Source: Lucifuga dentata (Eukaryota; Chordata; Actinopteri; Ophidiiformes; Bythitidae). From it: DNA of 64,000 nt. The stretch is from positions 17,527-81,526 of the forward strand of contig VXCM01002610.1 in assembly GCA_014773175.1 (NCBI GenBank). Reading direction: 5' to 3'. The notes under the pieces were generated by a model, which was given only the letters and a program-made list of their open reading frames with translations, was not told the DNA's origin and searched no databases. Made by a program: the position numbers and the translations under genes. Each line of letters begins with the position of its first letter. Position 1 is the stretch's first letter. Positions 13,929 through 26,300 of this stretch are shown in pieces.

Positions 13929-16189
13929 GGCTCTGGTTGTTATTTCAATGTTTCTAGACTTCCTCTGTGTTTTATATACATTCATCATGCCAAATGAATT
14001 CATATTTGCATCTGGTTCCCATAATGAGGATGGAGACTGGAGAGGGCTCTCAGAAGGGATTATGTAATTAATCCAATTTTTAAATGGGCTACATATGCAC
14101 TATGGAACATTGTGAGCAAACATGCAAAGTTTAGTGCCTCTCTGATTTTTACTGTTGGGTGAATTGGTGTAATATTGATACTTATATTATTTTGGATTTG
14201 TATTTACTCATACTATATTTTACTTTACTCTTAATTTTCCCTTTACCTAAATTTACATGCAGTATTTGCCTTCTTAATTTTCTTATATTTCTCTTCCTTA
14301 TTAGAAATTCATTGCCCATTCTGACAGTTATTCTGTGCAGATGACCCCTCCCCCCCCCAAAGAAAAAAAACAAAACAAAAACAAACAAACAAACAAACAA
14401 AAAACTGGAATTTTGAATTGAGGACATTCAAGTCATTCTGCTGGAATCTGCTCACATCAGCATCCATATTAAAACACTGTAAAATCCTCCTAAATTCATG
14501 AACCTGAAGACTAGTTTATAGTTACATAACCAATACCTCCAAAAATAATCCATTAGTGTATCTTTGGTAGTCTACAGTAATCTTGCAGTGATGTTATTGC
14601 ATTTAATGTTATTTTGTATTTGATGGTATTCTATGACATTCCTATTGAGTGGTATCATCTGATGGTAATATTTACCTATACCCTGTAGAAGATAAAATGA
14701 AACACTATTTAATTAAGGAAAAGATCAGAATATGTTTAGAGTTGTATTTCAAACATAGAAAGGTTGGCCAAAAATTACACTTGTATGCAACTTTCATTCA
14801 AGTATTGTACTTAAATGTTTCTCTTTAGTACTAACGCATATTGCATCTACATATGCCAAAATATCTCTTTGCCTCAGTTTGTATATTTTGTGAACAAACT
14901 TGTGAATTTTTTGTAAAATCCATATTGTATTTAGGAGTCACTTTATTTTTAAATGCTTACAGGCACACTAATTTTCAACAATTAGATTGTGACTGCTCTT
15001 GCTACTTGCTTGGTGTATATATTTTACCTGCTGTTTACTGAGAGGAGGCCCATGGCAAACTATATCTGATTAAGGCGGGAACCTGCTTTCCCCTATGGTG
15101 CTCAAAATAGCTGGCATAATTTGTAAGTATCTGTGGCATTTGTTTTCATTAAATAAGGAGAGCAGAGTATCCAGTTTTAGCAACAAACACTCTGAGATTA
15201 TTATCTGATCTGTTAACTTGGCTTTCTTTGCATTCATTTGCAAACACTCTTGACTTGTTCTTTATACAAATAGTGCCACGACTGACCTCTTGTGGTGATA
15301 GTACAGTCATACAAATGAGAATGAGGACAAAAAAAATTACACAACCAAACGGGTATAATCCATAAGTGATTTTTAATGTATTATTACTTCACAGTGTTTT
15401 GCTTTTTGTGATTGACTGTAAAGTATCAGCATAGCACTGCTACAGAGACATTTAAAGGACCGTCTTTGTGAAAGTTGGCTTGCAGAGGCTTGACAACTTT
15501 GCCCTACTGATACTATTTGAGTCTTTCCATATGTAATTGAGGATACAACATGTGTCTATTAGCAATATTATTAACATCGAATATCCACAAATCCACAAAT
15601 CTGTTGGTGTTATTTAATGGTTTTTACAACACCCTTTAAGGCAGCTGTTCAAGCAGAGATACTCAGATAACCTAAATCTCTACTACCTCAGCATTATGGC
15701 AGACAAAAGTCAAAGGGGCAGAATCAGCTGAGAGTGAATATTAGGCTTGGATTTTCACCAGCCAGACAAAATGCTGTCAGATTATTTGTTTATTTGTTTT
15801 TTTCTGGCAGCTACTTTCAAAATCAGTTCAGGTTGAAATTGCCTTCTCCCTGTGCGAAACGTACACATATAAGAAAATCTTTTTTGAAATGGAAAACATT
15901 TTATTGGGTCACATGGTGTTAGCATCTTTTGTTGTGTTGTTATAGGGATGCAATATTTAAAGTTAAAAAAAAAAAGAAAAAGAAAAGAAAAGAGTAGGAG
16001 TTAACATGCAGTCCATAAAGGAACATGAAAAAAAAAAAATGCTACGCGTGCGCACGAGAACCTAGTGATTTATTTTTTCTCATGTCCCTTTCGGGGCCTC
16101 CGTACCATAGTAACATGAGAACATGAGCGGGTACAATTAGCCAACACCTGACTTGAACAGGGTAGCGTATGATGCTTGTTAAATGATAT

Positions 16190-16760
16190 CATCCATTTTG
16201 CATGTTTGAGCCTAATATATTCAATTTTCATACACGTAAGGTTACTGACAATCATCTCCCAAAGCATACTACTGGAATGGTGAGTTAAAATTTGTTTCCA
16301 TACCCCCATTGGTTTCAGTTCACTCTGATACGCTCAGTTCTGATAGCCTACTTGAAACTTCTTGGGATAGGTAATCCATTATCGTGAACAACACGTGTAT
16401 TCAGTTTTTTTTCCCCCGAAGTTTCGCAATTTTAGCGTTTACGCGCAATAAAAAGCGCGGAGTGAGTGTTTGTCTCCACCGGGGAATATAGTCCCAAAAG
16501 AAGACCTGCGTTTATCGAAAAATTTTAACGACTGTGATTTCATAATGCAGCGTAACTATTAGCAGGCGAAACTTCAGTTTTAAGATGGGTGTATCGCTTG
16601 AATATTTGATTTTGAAAGATTAAGAGATTTTGCAAAATATCAGGAAAGCTGAAATACCATTTTATCATTTGAAAAATGATCGTCAGTAATCTTGCGTGTA
16701 TAAAATTGAATATGTTAGGCTCAAAGATATGCAAAATGGATGGTGTGGTCCTCTAAGGTA
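16190..16760. repeat. Inverted pair of family A repeats (possible foldback element)
   Basis: The segment 16193-16256 (CATCCATTTTGCAT...TACTGACAATCAT) has an imperfect inverted copy at about 16677-16742. The right-hand copy extends out to a terminal AGAGGACCACACC when read on the minus strand, matching the start of the 7277 copy. The layout could be one MITE-like element with long inverted ends or two separate head-to-head insertions. It lies 650-1200 bases upstream of the mov10l1 start codon. Confidence 0.55.
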
Positions 16761-16980
16761 GGAGGGTTTCATCTTTAACCAAATTAATGTCTGAAACACG
16801 AAAGCAATCATTTGTGATGTAAAATATTAAACAGAGGTAAACCTTAGTCTTATTAAAGTCAGGGCTAGTCTCCTCACGACAGTACTAATTAGTGTATTAT
16901 CCATTAGCACCGCCCCTTATTGAGACTGACAAGTCGCGTGACCAAACGCGTCCATGCTGGGCGCTCTTGAACTTTAGACC

Positions 16981-17002
16981 AAAAAAAAAAAAAAAAAAAA
17001 AA
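16981..17002. repeat. Poly(A) tract upstream of mov10l1
   Basis: A pure A tract of 22 bases directly follows the GC-containing putative promoter stretch, about 400 bases before the start codon. Confidence 0.85.
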
Positions 17003-17407
17003 GGAGCAAGCACACTTTGGGCCTCTTACTAGATGCGAATTATTGAATTTTCATATTTCTGTAGAGAACTATAATATAAACTGTGTATGTAAACATGTCT
17101 TTCGCTGATAAAGTAATATTTGGATTCACTTGTAGTTGCATGCTGCGATTTGCAGTATAGCTACCTAGCTAACATACCGAACAGCAAAGCAAACGATTTC
17201 TAATGCTGGTGACGAATGCTATCGGTCTAGCAAACTGGATAAAAGATGATGTTATTTAATTCGCAGTTTTCAGTTTCTATTTTTAACGTACGAAGGCTAG
17301 ATTATGCCTGTAAGTGTATTGAAGTATATGGCATATGCATGCTGTTTTAAAAACTGTCTCTGTCTTTTGTGTAGTTTGGACAACTAAGTTGGCTAGCAGA
17401 GTTAAAT

Positions 17408-20325
17408 ATGCTTGCTGCTGTGCGGTGTATGCTGTCCAAGCTGGTGTCTCCAGTGTGGAGGATGGTAGAGGTAGAAGGCGATGGAATCCTCTCCAATGCT
17501 CCAGGTAAGCTTAACATTCATACCACGTATACTGTATGTACATGCTCCACTCAGTAGGTTTGTGTTAGTTAAAGACATATGGTACAATTACTGGCTAACT
17601 TGCTGCACTTTCTTTGTTGTCCACATCAGCCATTGAAGATATTCGCCACCTGCAGGGAGGTGTGGTAACTCAGCTGTGTCTAGACTATGGCTTGATAGAC
17701 AATGCTATCTACTTCACCAGTGGAGAGGTGTTGGGTGGGATGCCAGTGAAAGAAGGGGACACAGTGAACTGCATTGCTGTCCGAGATGGCATCCAAGGGG
17801 GTTGGAAGGCAATACGGGTGAGAAATCTGTACCTTGCTCTAATGTCATGCACTTGCAAACAAGGTAAAGTTATTTAAAAGTACCTCAGCAAACTTCTGTC
17901 CTTTAGGTGTGGTGAAACAGGACATGCAACGTGCTCATCATTTCTGTCATGTCACTTTACATGCTCCACACACACCCATTGTGTGTGTTGTGCTTGAGGT
18001 ATTCAGATTTAAACGCTAGACCCTAAATAATAAAACTTATGTCGTCATTTATGACGACATAATGGTATTGCATTTTGCTGATAACCTAAGCATCAAACTA
18101 CTTGACTATGTCTGTTTGGTGACATTTTCTCCATTAAAAGTGAGAGACAGTGTTACAGGATAGTACCAGGTCTCGAAGACTAATACAGTCAAAATATCGT
18201 ATAAATATATCGGCATAGACTTACATATTGCCTAAATTTGTCAATTTGTCTCTTAATTTAAAATTGCCTAAATTATTGTCAGAGGTACAAACAGGCAAAG
18301 TGCAAAGACAGTCTACATGAAACATGTCTGCAAAACGTGTATGCCAAGTGAGAATCCATATGTTAGTGTGTGTTAAGAAGAGGCATTTATTCATTTTTAG
18401 CTCATACTATTCTTCTCTCTCTATTTACATTGATTTTTATGGAACATGCATTCATTAATGACCTTTACCAGAAATGCACCATTTAATTGTCTTTCAGGTG
18501 CAGAAGAGTGTAGATGCCTGGGAGGAAGGAGGAAGAACATCCGTAGAGGCTGACAGTATGCAACTACACCCTCTTATTGGCACAGTCACATCATTTGATG
18601 GACATGGTGGCTACATTAACCAGACCACTTTCTTCCCATTCTGCAGCCTTTGGGAAGGTATTGGTACTCATTTTAATATATACCTGACACAGAGATTGTT
18701 AGCTTCTTGACTCTTGATGCTTTTCACAAACTTCCTTTGTTCCCTTCTGCCCTTGATATTTAGTCTCAGAGCTGGTCAGTGTTTGTGAAAAATTTTACAT
18801 TTTTACAATGCAACCTTCAAAATGAAGTTCAGTTAGCACTTGAGTTAAGATTACATTGTATAAACTTACAGCCACAGCATCAAATTTACCAACACTTGTC
18901 TGAACACTGATATTAACTTCCCTGCCCGTTGCATATATTTTGTATTTCTGTCTGTTAGGTTATGAGCCAATGAAGGGAGACTGGGTCCAAGCAAAATATT
19001 TCATCAATCCCAGTCAGTGGACCACCCAGGCTCATTCTGTGGCCCCCTTACGTTATTGCCGCCTTGATCAAGTAATTGCATCATTTAAAGACTCATTACA
19101 ATCTGTTTTATCCATTGATGTTCTTTTTAAGTCTGCTGCACAGTTAGTCTTTTATTGACAACAATCAACTAATAAATGCTTGTTTGATTAGATATCACTT
19201 CTTCTTTAGGGACAAATGTAACAAATTCTCTCAATCCTTCTCTATGCTCCAGGTGTGTGTGACCAGCTTGTACGGTAGAAATGGGGTGGTTGAGGACAGT
19301 GTGTTTTTCAGCCTCAACTCTCTGCTGCTGCCTGCCAACTACCAGCCTTTGCCAGGGCACCTGGTCAACCTGGTAATGGTGGAGAGCAGTCAGTCCATGT
19401 ACTCATGGAGGGCCCTGTGCATGGCACCGTGCCTTCAGAGGTAATCATAACCACACACTTTGAACACACATCTTTACAGACAGAAACGAAAACATTTATT
19501 TTATATGAGTTCAGATTTTGAAATGGCTGATTTGCTCCAGATCATTAATTTGATGATTTAAATAGTTTGGTAATGGTGTGTGTTGTTGTATCTCTTTGCA
19601 GCATGAATGTTTGTGCTGCTGCACCTCTATCAGAGGCTGTGATCCAGAGCCTCATGGAGAACAAAGGGGGGGTGGATGTAACAGATTGTGGCCACTTTGG
19701 GCATCTGAGGATTGGGGAGAGACGGGAGCTTGTGTTTTGGATACAGTGAGTGACAAATGAAGAAAATGAAAACAAAGTACTAGGAAATATACTTCTTACA
19801 TTAAGAATTGCTCAGTGTCCAAATAATTTTAATTACTGCAGCCTGTATTAGAAACAAAATTTAAAAAAAAGAACTAGCTCTTATCTCATTTGGTACATCA
19901 AATGGAAGAGAAAATCAGTGAGCTATGTAATCAGCCTGCTCATAAATCTGTCTTTATGAAGCCTATAAGGTTATGTATTTACTGTGTCAGAGAGGTGTTG
20001 ATTGAACTTTATGGTAATTTGAGGTGAGGATTGGTGGTGGTGTTGTATTAGTTTACATTATAGTGGCAGGTGTTCTTTCCTCCTTGTATATGTAAATGAT
20101 GGTGGAAAAATTTTCGAAACACATATAATTCAGTCCAATACAACACCATAACTAACAGCAGTCTTAGAAATTACCATACAGTTGAATAAACAGCTTCTCC
20201 AACAGTGTCAAAAGTGAAGAGTAAGAGATTCTCACAGATTTCATTTTATTGTATGGCTGCTGTGTAGATTTGCATTAGACTGGACAGGTGTATCTCACAA
20301 AGTTGAAACTGAGTGTATAATCTCA

Positions 20326-20358
<33 letters not shown>

Positions 20359-23300
20359 AAACAGGAACAATGGTTCAAAGATACAGAGGCTGAAGTACTG
20401 TGAGTTTGCTTGCTGGGACTCAGAAAAACAGTTTACCCTGGTTAAAGTAAACAAGCCTATGCCACAGAGACACCAGCAGCAATGCCTGCAAGAAATCTGT
20501 TCAGAGTCTGGGACTGCTGCTGAACCTTCAGAAAAACAAGATGGTGCAAAAGAAGTAGAAATAGATGATGGAAAGGCTCAGAAGGAGACTATCAGTTTCC
20601 CCATTGTAAGGAAAGAGGAAAGCGAGGTGGATATTCAACCAGGACAGAGGCTGTGTATTGGAGTGGGCTGTGAAGGAAAGTAAGCTCTTTTTTTTTTTTT
20701 TTTANTTTTTTTTTTTTTTTTAATATCTTGATGGAATTTGTCGAAATCACAAAAGCAGTGACTAGCGTTGAATCAAAAAGATAAAAGCAGAATAGAAACC
20801 TTAAAGCTTCAGCTCTAAAGACCTACTATTTTACTATATTAAAGAGTTCTATTTTGTTGTTTTGTTTTTTTAGGTGTTAAGAGGATCTTATAAGGAACTT
20901 TTTAGTATAATGTCTGTTCAGGTAAAATCCATGTGTAATTCTCTGACATTGCTCAGGAGTCTGGGAGCCTGTGCTGAGCTGCTGCTGCTGCACTTCTCCT
21001 CTTTCACCATTGGGAGGCGCTTGGAGGTCACAGTGGGCAGCAAAGAGGAGAACCTGCTGCACCCCAGCATACCGTACACTTCCCATGAAGCCCAGCCAGC
21101 TGTAACAATGGCCACTCATGTGATCACTGTCTCAGCTCCAAAATCCACTCCGAGGTATCAAAATGACAAAAGTACACAGCCCTGCATGTGTCATCAAATG
21201 GTTTTAATTGTTTGGATTTTAAAGGAAATATAAAATGACTCATTTTTCTTTTACTGGGTTCTCTGTCAGCAGTGGGAAAAATAGAAATAATAATGTTTAT
21301 AATCCATACAGAATGTTAATGAAGCAATTTACTCAAAGTAAATATCTCCATTTTTAAGAAACTTCTTATTGTATAGAGAAAACTCAATTTAGACAATGCA
21401 AACACAAACATTAATGTTTTAGGAACACAGTGTAACTTTTTGAGAGAAATGCATTTATAAATTCATTTATAAATGCATTTAAAAATGGAGTTTGAAATTT
21501 TTTTTGTACATTTATTTCTTTAACATTAAGGTAATGTGAACTGCCTCAGCAATAGAATGGAATATAGGGGTGTTTTTTAGTTTTTATGTTACTGATAGAG
21601 AAAAAGAAAGAAAGAAAGCTATTTGTTCCTTTAAATACAACAAATCCCATTCTAAATCCAAAAACTGACAGAACATGCACGGACTCAAACCTAATCTTGA
21701 ATATTGCAAGCCATGTACATTGTTGTACATGGCTTGCAGTTCACAAAGCGTTTTTAGTGTCAGCTTAGATGACAGAGCAATATTGTTTCACCAGCTTTAA
21801 AACAGATTGCTAAATTGTTTGTCTGGCCTTTTATTTGAGATTCACACTCCTACTTTTAGGCTTCTTAGGCGTCAGCTGCCAAGCTTCCTAGGTAACTACC
21901 CAGTGCCTCAGGCTCTCAGAGACTGTGTGGAGGCACAGAGTGACGTGCTGGTGGTCTGTCCTTGTCTAGGGGAGGTAAGAGTGGCGAGAAAGATACTGAA
22001 TGTTGAAGTTGCAGTATTACAGTAACAGAGTCATTGTTGGATTGGAACAGCCCATACGTTAACTATATTGATTAATGGAACAGTAATGCACTTTGGATAA
22101 TGAATCAGTCTTTTCTTTTATGAATGGATGTTTTCATAGCAATCAAAAATAATTTGTGGCAGACTGTAGACCCGAACAATTGAACATCTGACTTTTTAAG
22201 CTCTTATAAGAGGGGTCTTATGTTGAAAGAACATTGGGAAGATATGGATTAATACACTACCACAAAATGATCTCTAAAGGGCGTGGTTTTGTGTCTTAGC
22301 TCATCTTTAGACTTCCCCATAGAGAGGTAAAGAAATATACAGAGCTCTCCATAATGGTTAGGACAGAGACACATTATGTATTGTTTTGCCTCTGTACTCC
22401 ACAATTTTACATTTGTCATCAAACAGTTGATGTGGTTAAAGTGCACATCCTCAGATTTTATTAGAGGGTATTTTTATACATTTTGGTTTCATCATGTAGA
22501 AATTACAGCAGTTTTTATATAGTTCCTGCATTTCAGGGCACCATAACGTTTGGGACACATCAATGGTATATAAATGAAGGCAGTCATGTTTAGTACTTTA
22601 TTGCATATCCTTTCCAAACAATGACTGCTTGAAGAGGAGTCTGTGACTCAGACATCATCAAGTGCTGACTATCTTCTCTGCTGATGCTCTGCCAGGCCTG
22701 TACTGCAGCCATCTTCAGCTCATACTTATTTTGGGGGCTGGTCCCCTTAAGTATTTTCTTCAGCATATGAAAGGCATGCTCAGTTGGGTTCAGTTGGCTC
22801 AGTTCAGATCGGGTGACTGACTTGGCCAGTCAAGAATTGTCCATTTTTAGCTTTGAAAAACTCCTTTGGTGCTTTAGCAGTATGTTTGGGATCATTGTCT
22901 TGCTGTAGGATGAAGCGCTGGCCAATGGGTTGGGAAGCATTTGTTTGAACTTGAGTAAATAAGATGTTTCTGTACACTTCACAATTCATTTTGCTGCTGC
23001 CATCTCCAGTTACATCATCAATGAAGATAAGTGAGCCAGTACCTGTGGCTGCCAGCCATAACTCTCCCACCACTGTGTTTCACAGATGAGGTGGTATGTT
23101 TTGGATCTTGGACAGTTCCTTTTCTCATCCATACTTTGCTCTTGCCATCACTCTGATATAAGTTTGTCTTGGTCTCATCTGTCCACAAGACCTTTTTCCA
23201 GAACTTTGGTTGTTTTTTAAAATACTTCTTGACAAACTGTGACCTGGCCATCCAGGCTAACCAGTGGTTTGCATCTTGCAGTGTAGCCTCTGTATTTCCG

Positions 23301-26300
23301 TTCATGAAGTCTTCTGTGGACAGTGGTCATTGACAAATCTACACCTGCCTCTTGAACAGTGTTTCTGATCTGTTGGACAGGTGTTTGAGAATTTTTCTTC
23401 ATAATGGTAAGAATTCTTCTGTCATCAGCTGTAGAGGTCTTCCTTGGCCTCCCAGTTCCTTTGCAATTACTAAACTCACCAGTGCTCTCTTTCTTCTTAA
23501 TAATGTTCCAAACAATTGATTTTGATAAGCCTAAGGTTTGGCTGATGTCTCTTACTGTTTTATTCTTGTTCTCAGCCTCATAATGACTTAACAAGTGAGT
23601 CTTCATCCTTGACTTTTATTGGAACAACTTTGGTCCTCATGTAGATAAATGGCAATAACAGATTCCAAAGGTTATCAAAATCCTAGAAGAAAGACTAGAT
23701 ACCAAAATCTCTTTTATACCTAAAGAGACAATTAAATACACTTGTGCAATTACAAACACCTGTGAAGCCATGTGTCCCAAACATTATGGTGTCCTGAAAT
23801 GGGGGGTCTGTATAAAAACTGCTGTAATTTCTACTTGATGAAACCAAAATGTATAAAAAATACCCTTTAATAAAATCTGAGAATATGCACTTTAACCACA
23901 TGTGAATTTTGCCTACAAACCTAAAACTGTGGAATGCAGAGGCAAATCAAGAAATAATGTCTGTCCCAAACATTATGGAGGGCACTGGAACCAATGAGTT
24001 TGGAGGCATTTGCTTGAACTTGAGCATATAAGATGTTTCTATGCACTTCAGAATTCATTTTGCTACTGCTATCTCCAGTTACATCATCAATGAAGATAAG
24101 TGAGCCAGTACCTGTTGCTCCAGTGATCAATTCCATAACATTGTTATTCTCTTGTTGTGTCTTGATGCTCAGGTGCTTTCACCATCCAACATGAGTTCTC
24201 GTTTCTCAGCTCTGCTGTGGCTGGAAGAGCTGCATGCAGAGAGGGAAATGAAAGAATTCAATATCAGTGGAGCCCTTCTCAAGAAAGGAGCTGTCTACCT
24301 GCATCTTGAGGTTCTGGGCTTGGCTGAAGGCAGACCTAATATCAATATTGGTGAGGAAGCCTTGGGCATCTGTGTTCACCAGCCACATTGCTATTTTGTT
24401 TGAGATTTTTATGTAACGCAATAAGAGACTTGACAAGTCTGTTTCACAGGTGACAGAATTGTACTGAAGAAGCCAATGAGTGATAACACAGTAGTGGAGT
24501 ACATTAGTTATGTCACAGAGGTACAGATGTTTTTGATACTTTGAATTATCTATTTGAGTAGCGCATAATGAACAATAATGCATTAATACTCATCTACTGC
24601 TCTGTTCTGACACACAGATGAGCGATGAGAGTGTGAGCTTGAGAGTGAATTTGGACCTTCAGCACAGCTACATCGGAGAGCCACTTCAAGTTGAATTCTG
24701 TTACAACAGGTGAGAGTCTTAATATATTGCAAATTAATTTTATGATTGCATTTACATCACAGCCTATTGTAAGGTGCATAATCTGGTTTGATGGGAATTA
24801 TCAGTGCTGGTGATATAATCAATTAACTGCCTGCTTTACTAGGTTGACCATGAGGCGATATCACTATGCACTTCGCCAGGTGAAACAATTTGGGGAAAGT
24901 AAGTGGAGATTTCATTGGAATGTTGTAACACATGAGATCATTACATAGCCAACAATGTGTCTGGTTGCATTTTAAAGATAAGGACATATGGGCGTTCTGT
25001 TTGGCTAGCCATAAAGTCGCTAAATCCTCAGAAGTAATCTACTCAGACCTTATCTTAAATTGCTGTCATTTTCATTCTGCTGTACAGTTCTTTTTCCAAC
25101 TGGACTGACCATTCAGCCTCCCCAGTGGACAGGAGAATGGATAGAGGAGCCAGAACAAACCAAAACAATTGAAGACGACAAGGTAAATGGAAAAGAAGAT
25201 ACAGACTTCATCAAACCTGGATTATGTCTGAGTGTAACTGTGTCTTAACATCAGGTTCCAGCTATGGAAAATGGGGTGGTGTCAAGCATCTCCATAGACA
25301 TGAAGTCAAAGGCCACACAGACTAAAGGTATTTAATTTTGGATGGGGTTAAAAAATAACAGATATCACAATAGTAAAAGTGTATTTGCTTTTAGAAAATG
25401 GACTGCCATCCAAACCCATCCCCAGCAAAGGGCACTTCTTTAACCCAAACCTGAACCCCTCTCAAAGGGAGGCAGTGAAGAGGATTGTGGCAGGAGAGTG
25501 TCGACCTACCCCTTATNCCCCTCTCAAAGGGAGGCAGTGAAGAGGATTGTGGCAGGAGAGTGTCGACCTACCCCTTATTTGCTGTTTGGACCCCCAGGCA
25601 CTGGAAAGACAATCACCCTTATAGAGGCCATATTGCAGGTGCATGTATACTCACTTGTGCTCTCAATCAACTTGCTTGTGTGGTTGAACAACAATGGCAT
25701 GGAAAAAAAAGGGCTTGATTAGCTTCAAATTGTCTATTGGAATTCAATGTTTATCTTAAATACATTAGGTGTTGCAGCGGAGATTACTGCCATATTACTA
25801 CACACTTTCTGTGATTGGTATTAAGGATTGATTTACTTCAGTAGTGCCTATCACCACGGTCACAATGAATACTGGATAAATTAGAAAATTTTTTCAGTTT
25901 AGCCTTCCATATACCATATTGTACCACCAAAAAAATGCTGTCCAAAGAAAACATTATTCATTTATAACTTTCAAGTAGATGGCATTTTGAAATGTATCGG
26001 TATTGGTTTGGACATTGCCTCTGTACCTATCTGTCAATAGTAGCTCATATATGTCTGAGTTTGGTTTTCATGCTTAAGTGATTTCATGCCTTTTCATTTT
26101 TTAAGGTGTACCATTTTCTACCCAGTGGCCGGGTACTCGTGTGTACTCCGTCCAACAGCGCTGCTGACCTCATCTGTATCCGACTACATGACAGTGGCTT
26201 TCTGCATGCTGCAAGTTTGGCCCGTGTCAACGCTACTCATAGGCAGGAAGAGGTATTGCAGAGTGTCAGGGAAAAGCTGTTAACTGTGTGCTTTCTTTGG

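Larger units (their letters stand above)
12043..17407. other. Intergenic region between nuak1 and mov10l1 (divergent genes)
   Basis: The two genes are transcribed away from each other, so both promoters should lie here. Contents seen: pyrimidine-rich tracts at about 12840-13020 just upstream of nuak1, a poly(A) tract with an N at 13912, and a C/A-rich simple repeat at 14345-14405. A family A repeat pair lies at 16190-16760. A short CG-containing stretch with a GC box (CACCGCCCC) lies at about 16905-16965, a plausible mov10l1 promoter zone. I saw no convincing third gene. Confidence 0.5.
22340..23987 (-). mobile_element. Tc1/mariner-type DNA transposon, IR/DR class, inactive
   Basis: The element is 1648 bp long and lies in mov10l1 intron 9, antisense to the host gene. 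Its long terminal inverted repeats of about 220 bp (22340-22560 and 23770-23987) each hold an outer and an inner direct repeat of the form CCATAATGTTTGGGACA, the IR/DR arrangement known from Tc1-like fish elements such as Sleeping Beauty. A TA dinucleotide flanks the left end at 22338-22339; the right flank reads GA, so the target duplication has decayed. The internal transposase reading frame is broken. Confidence 0.92.

Noticed and set aside
20874..20956. Upstream acceptor at about 20874 for mov10l1 exon 8
   Set aside because: Joining exon 7 there gives an immediate stop codon. The acceptor at 20956 keeps phase and gives the conserved [13 protein letters not shown].
25456..25578. Genuine tandem duplication in the helicase exon
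   Set aside because: It would shift the frame, the copies are perfectly identical, a single N separates them, and the same pattern recurs at unrelated sites.
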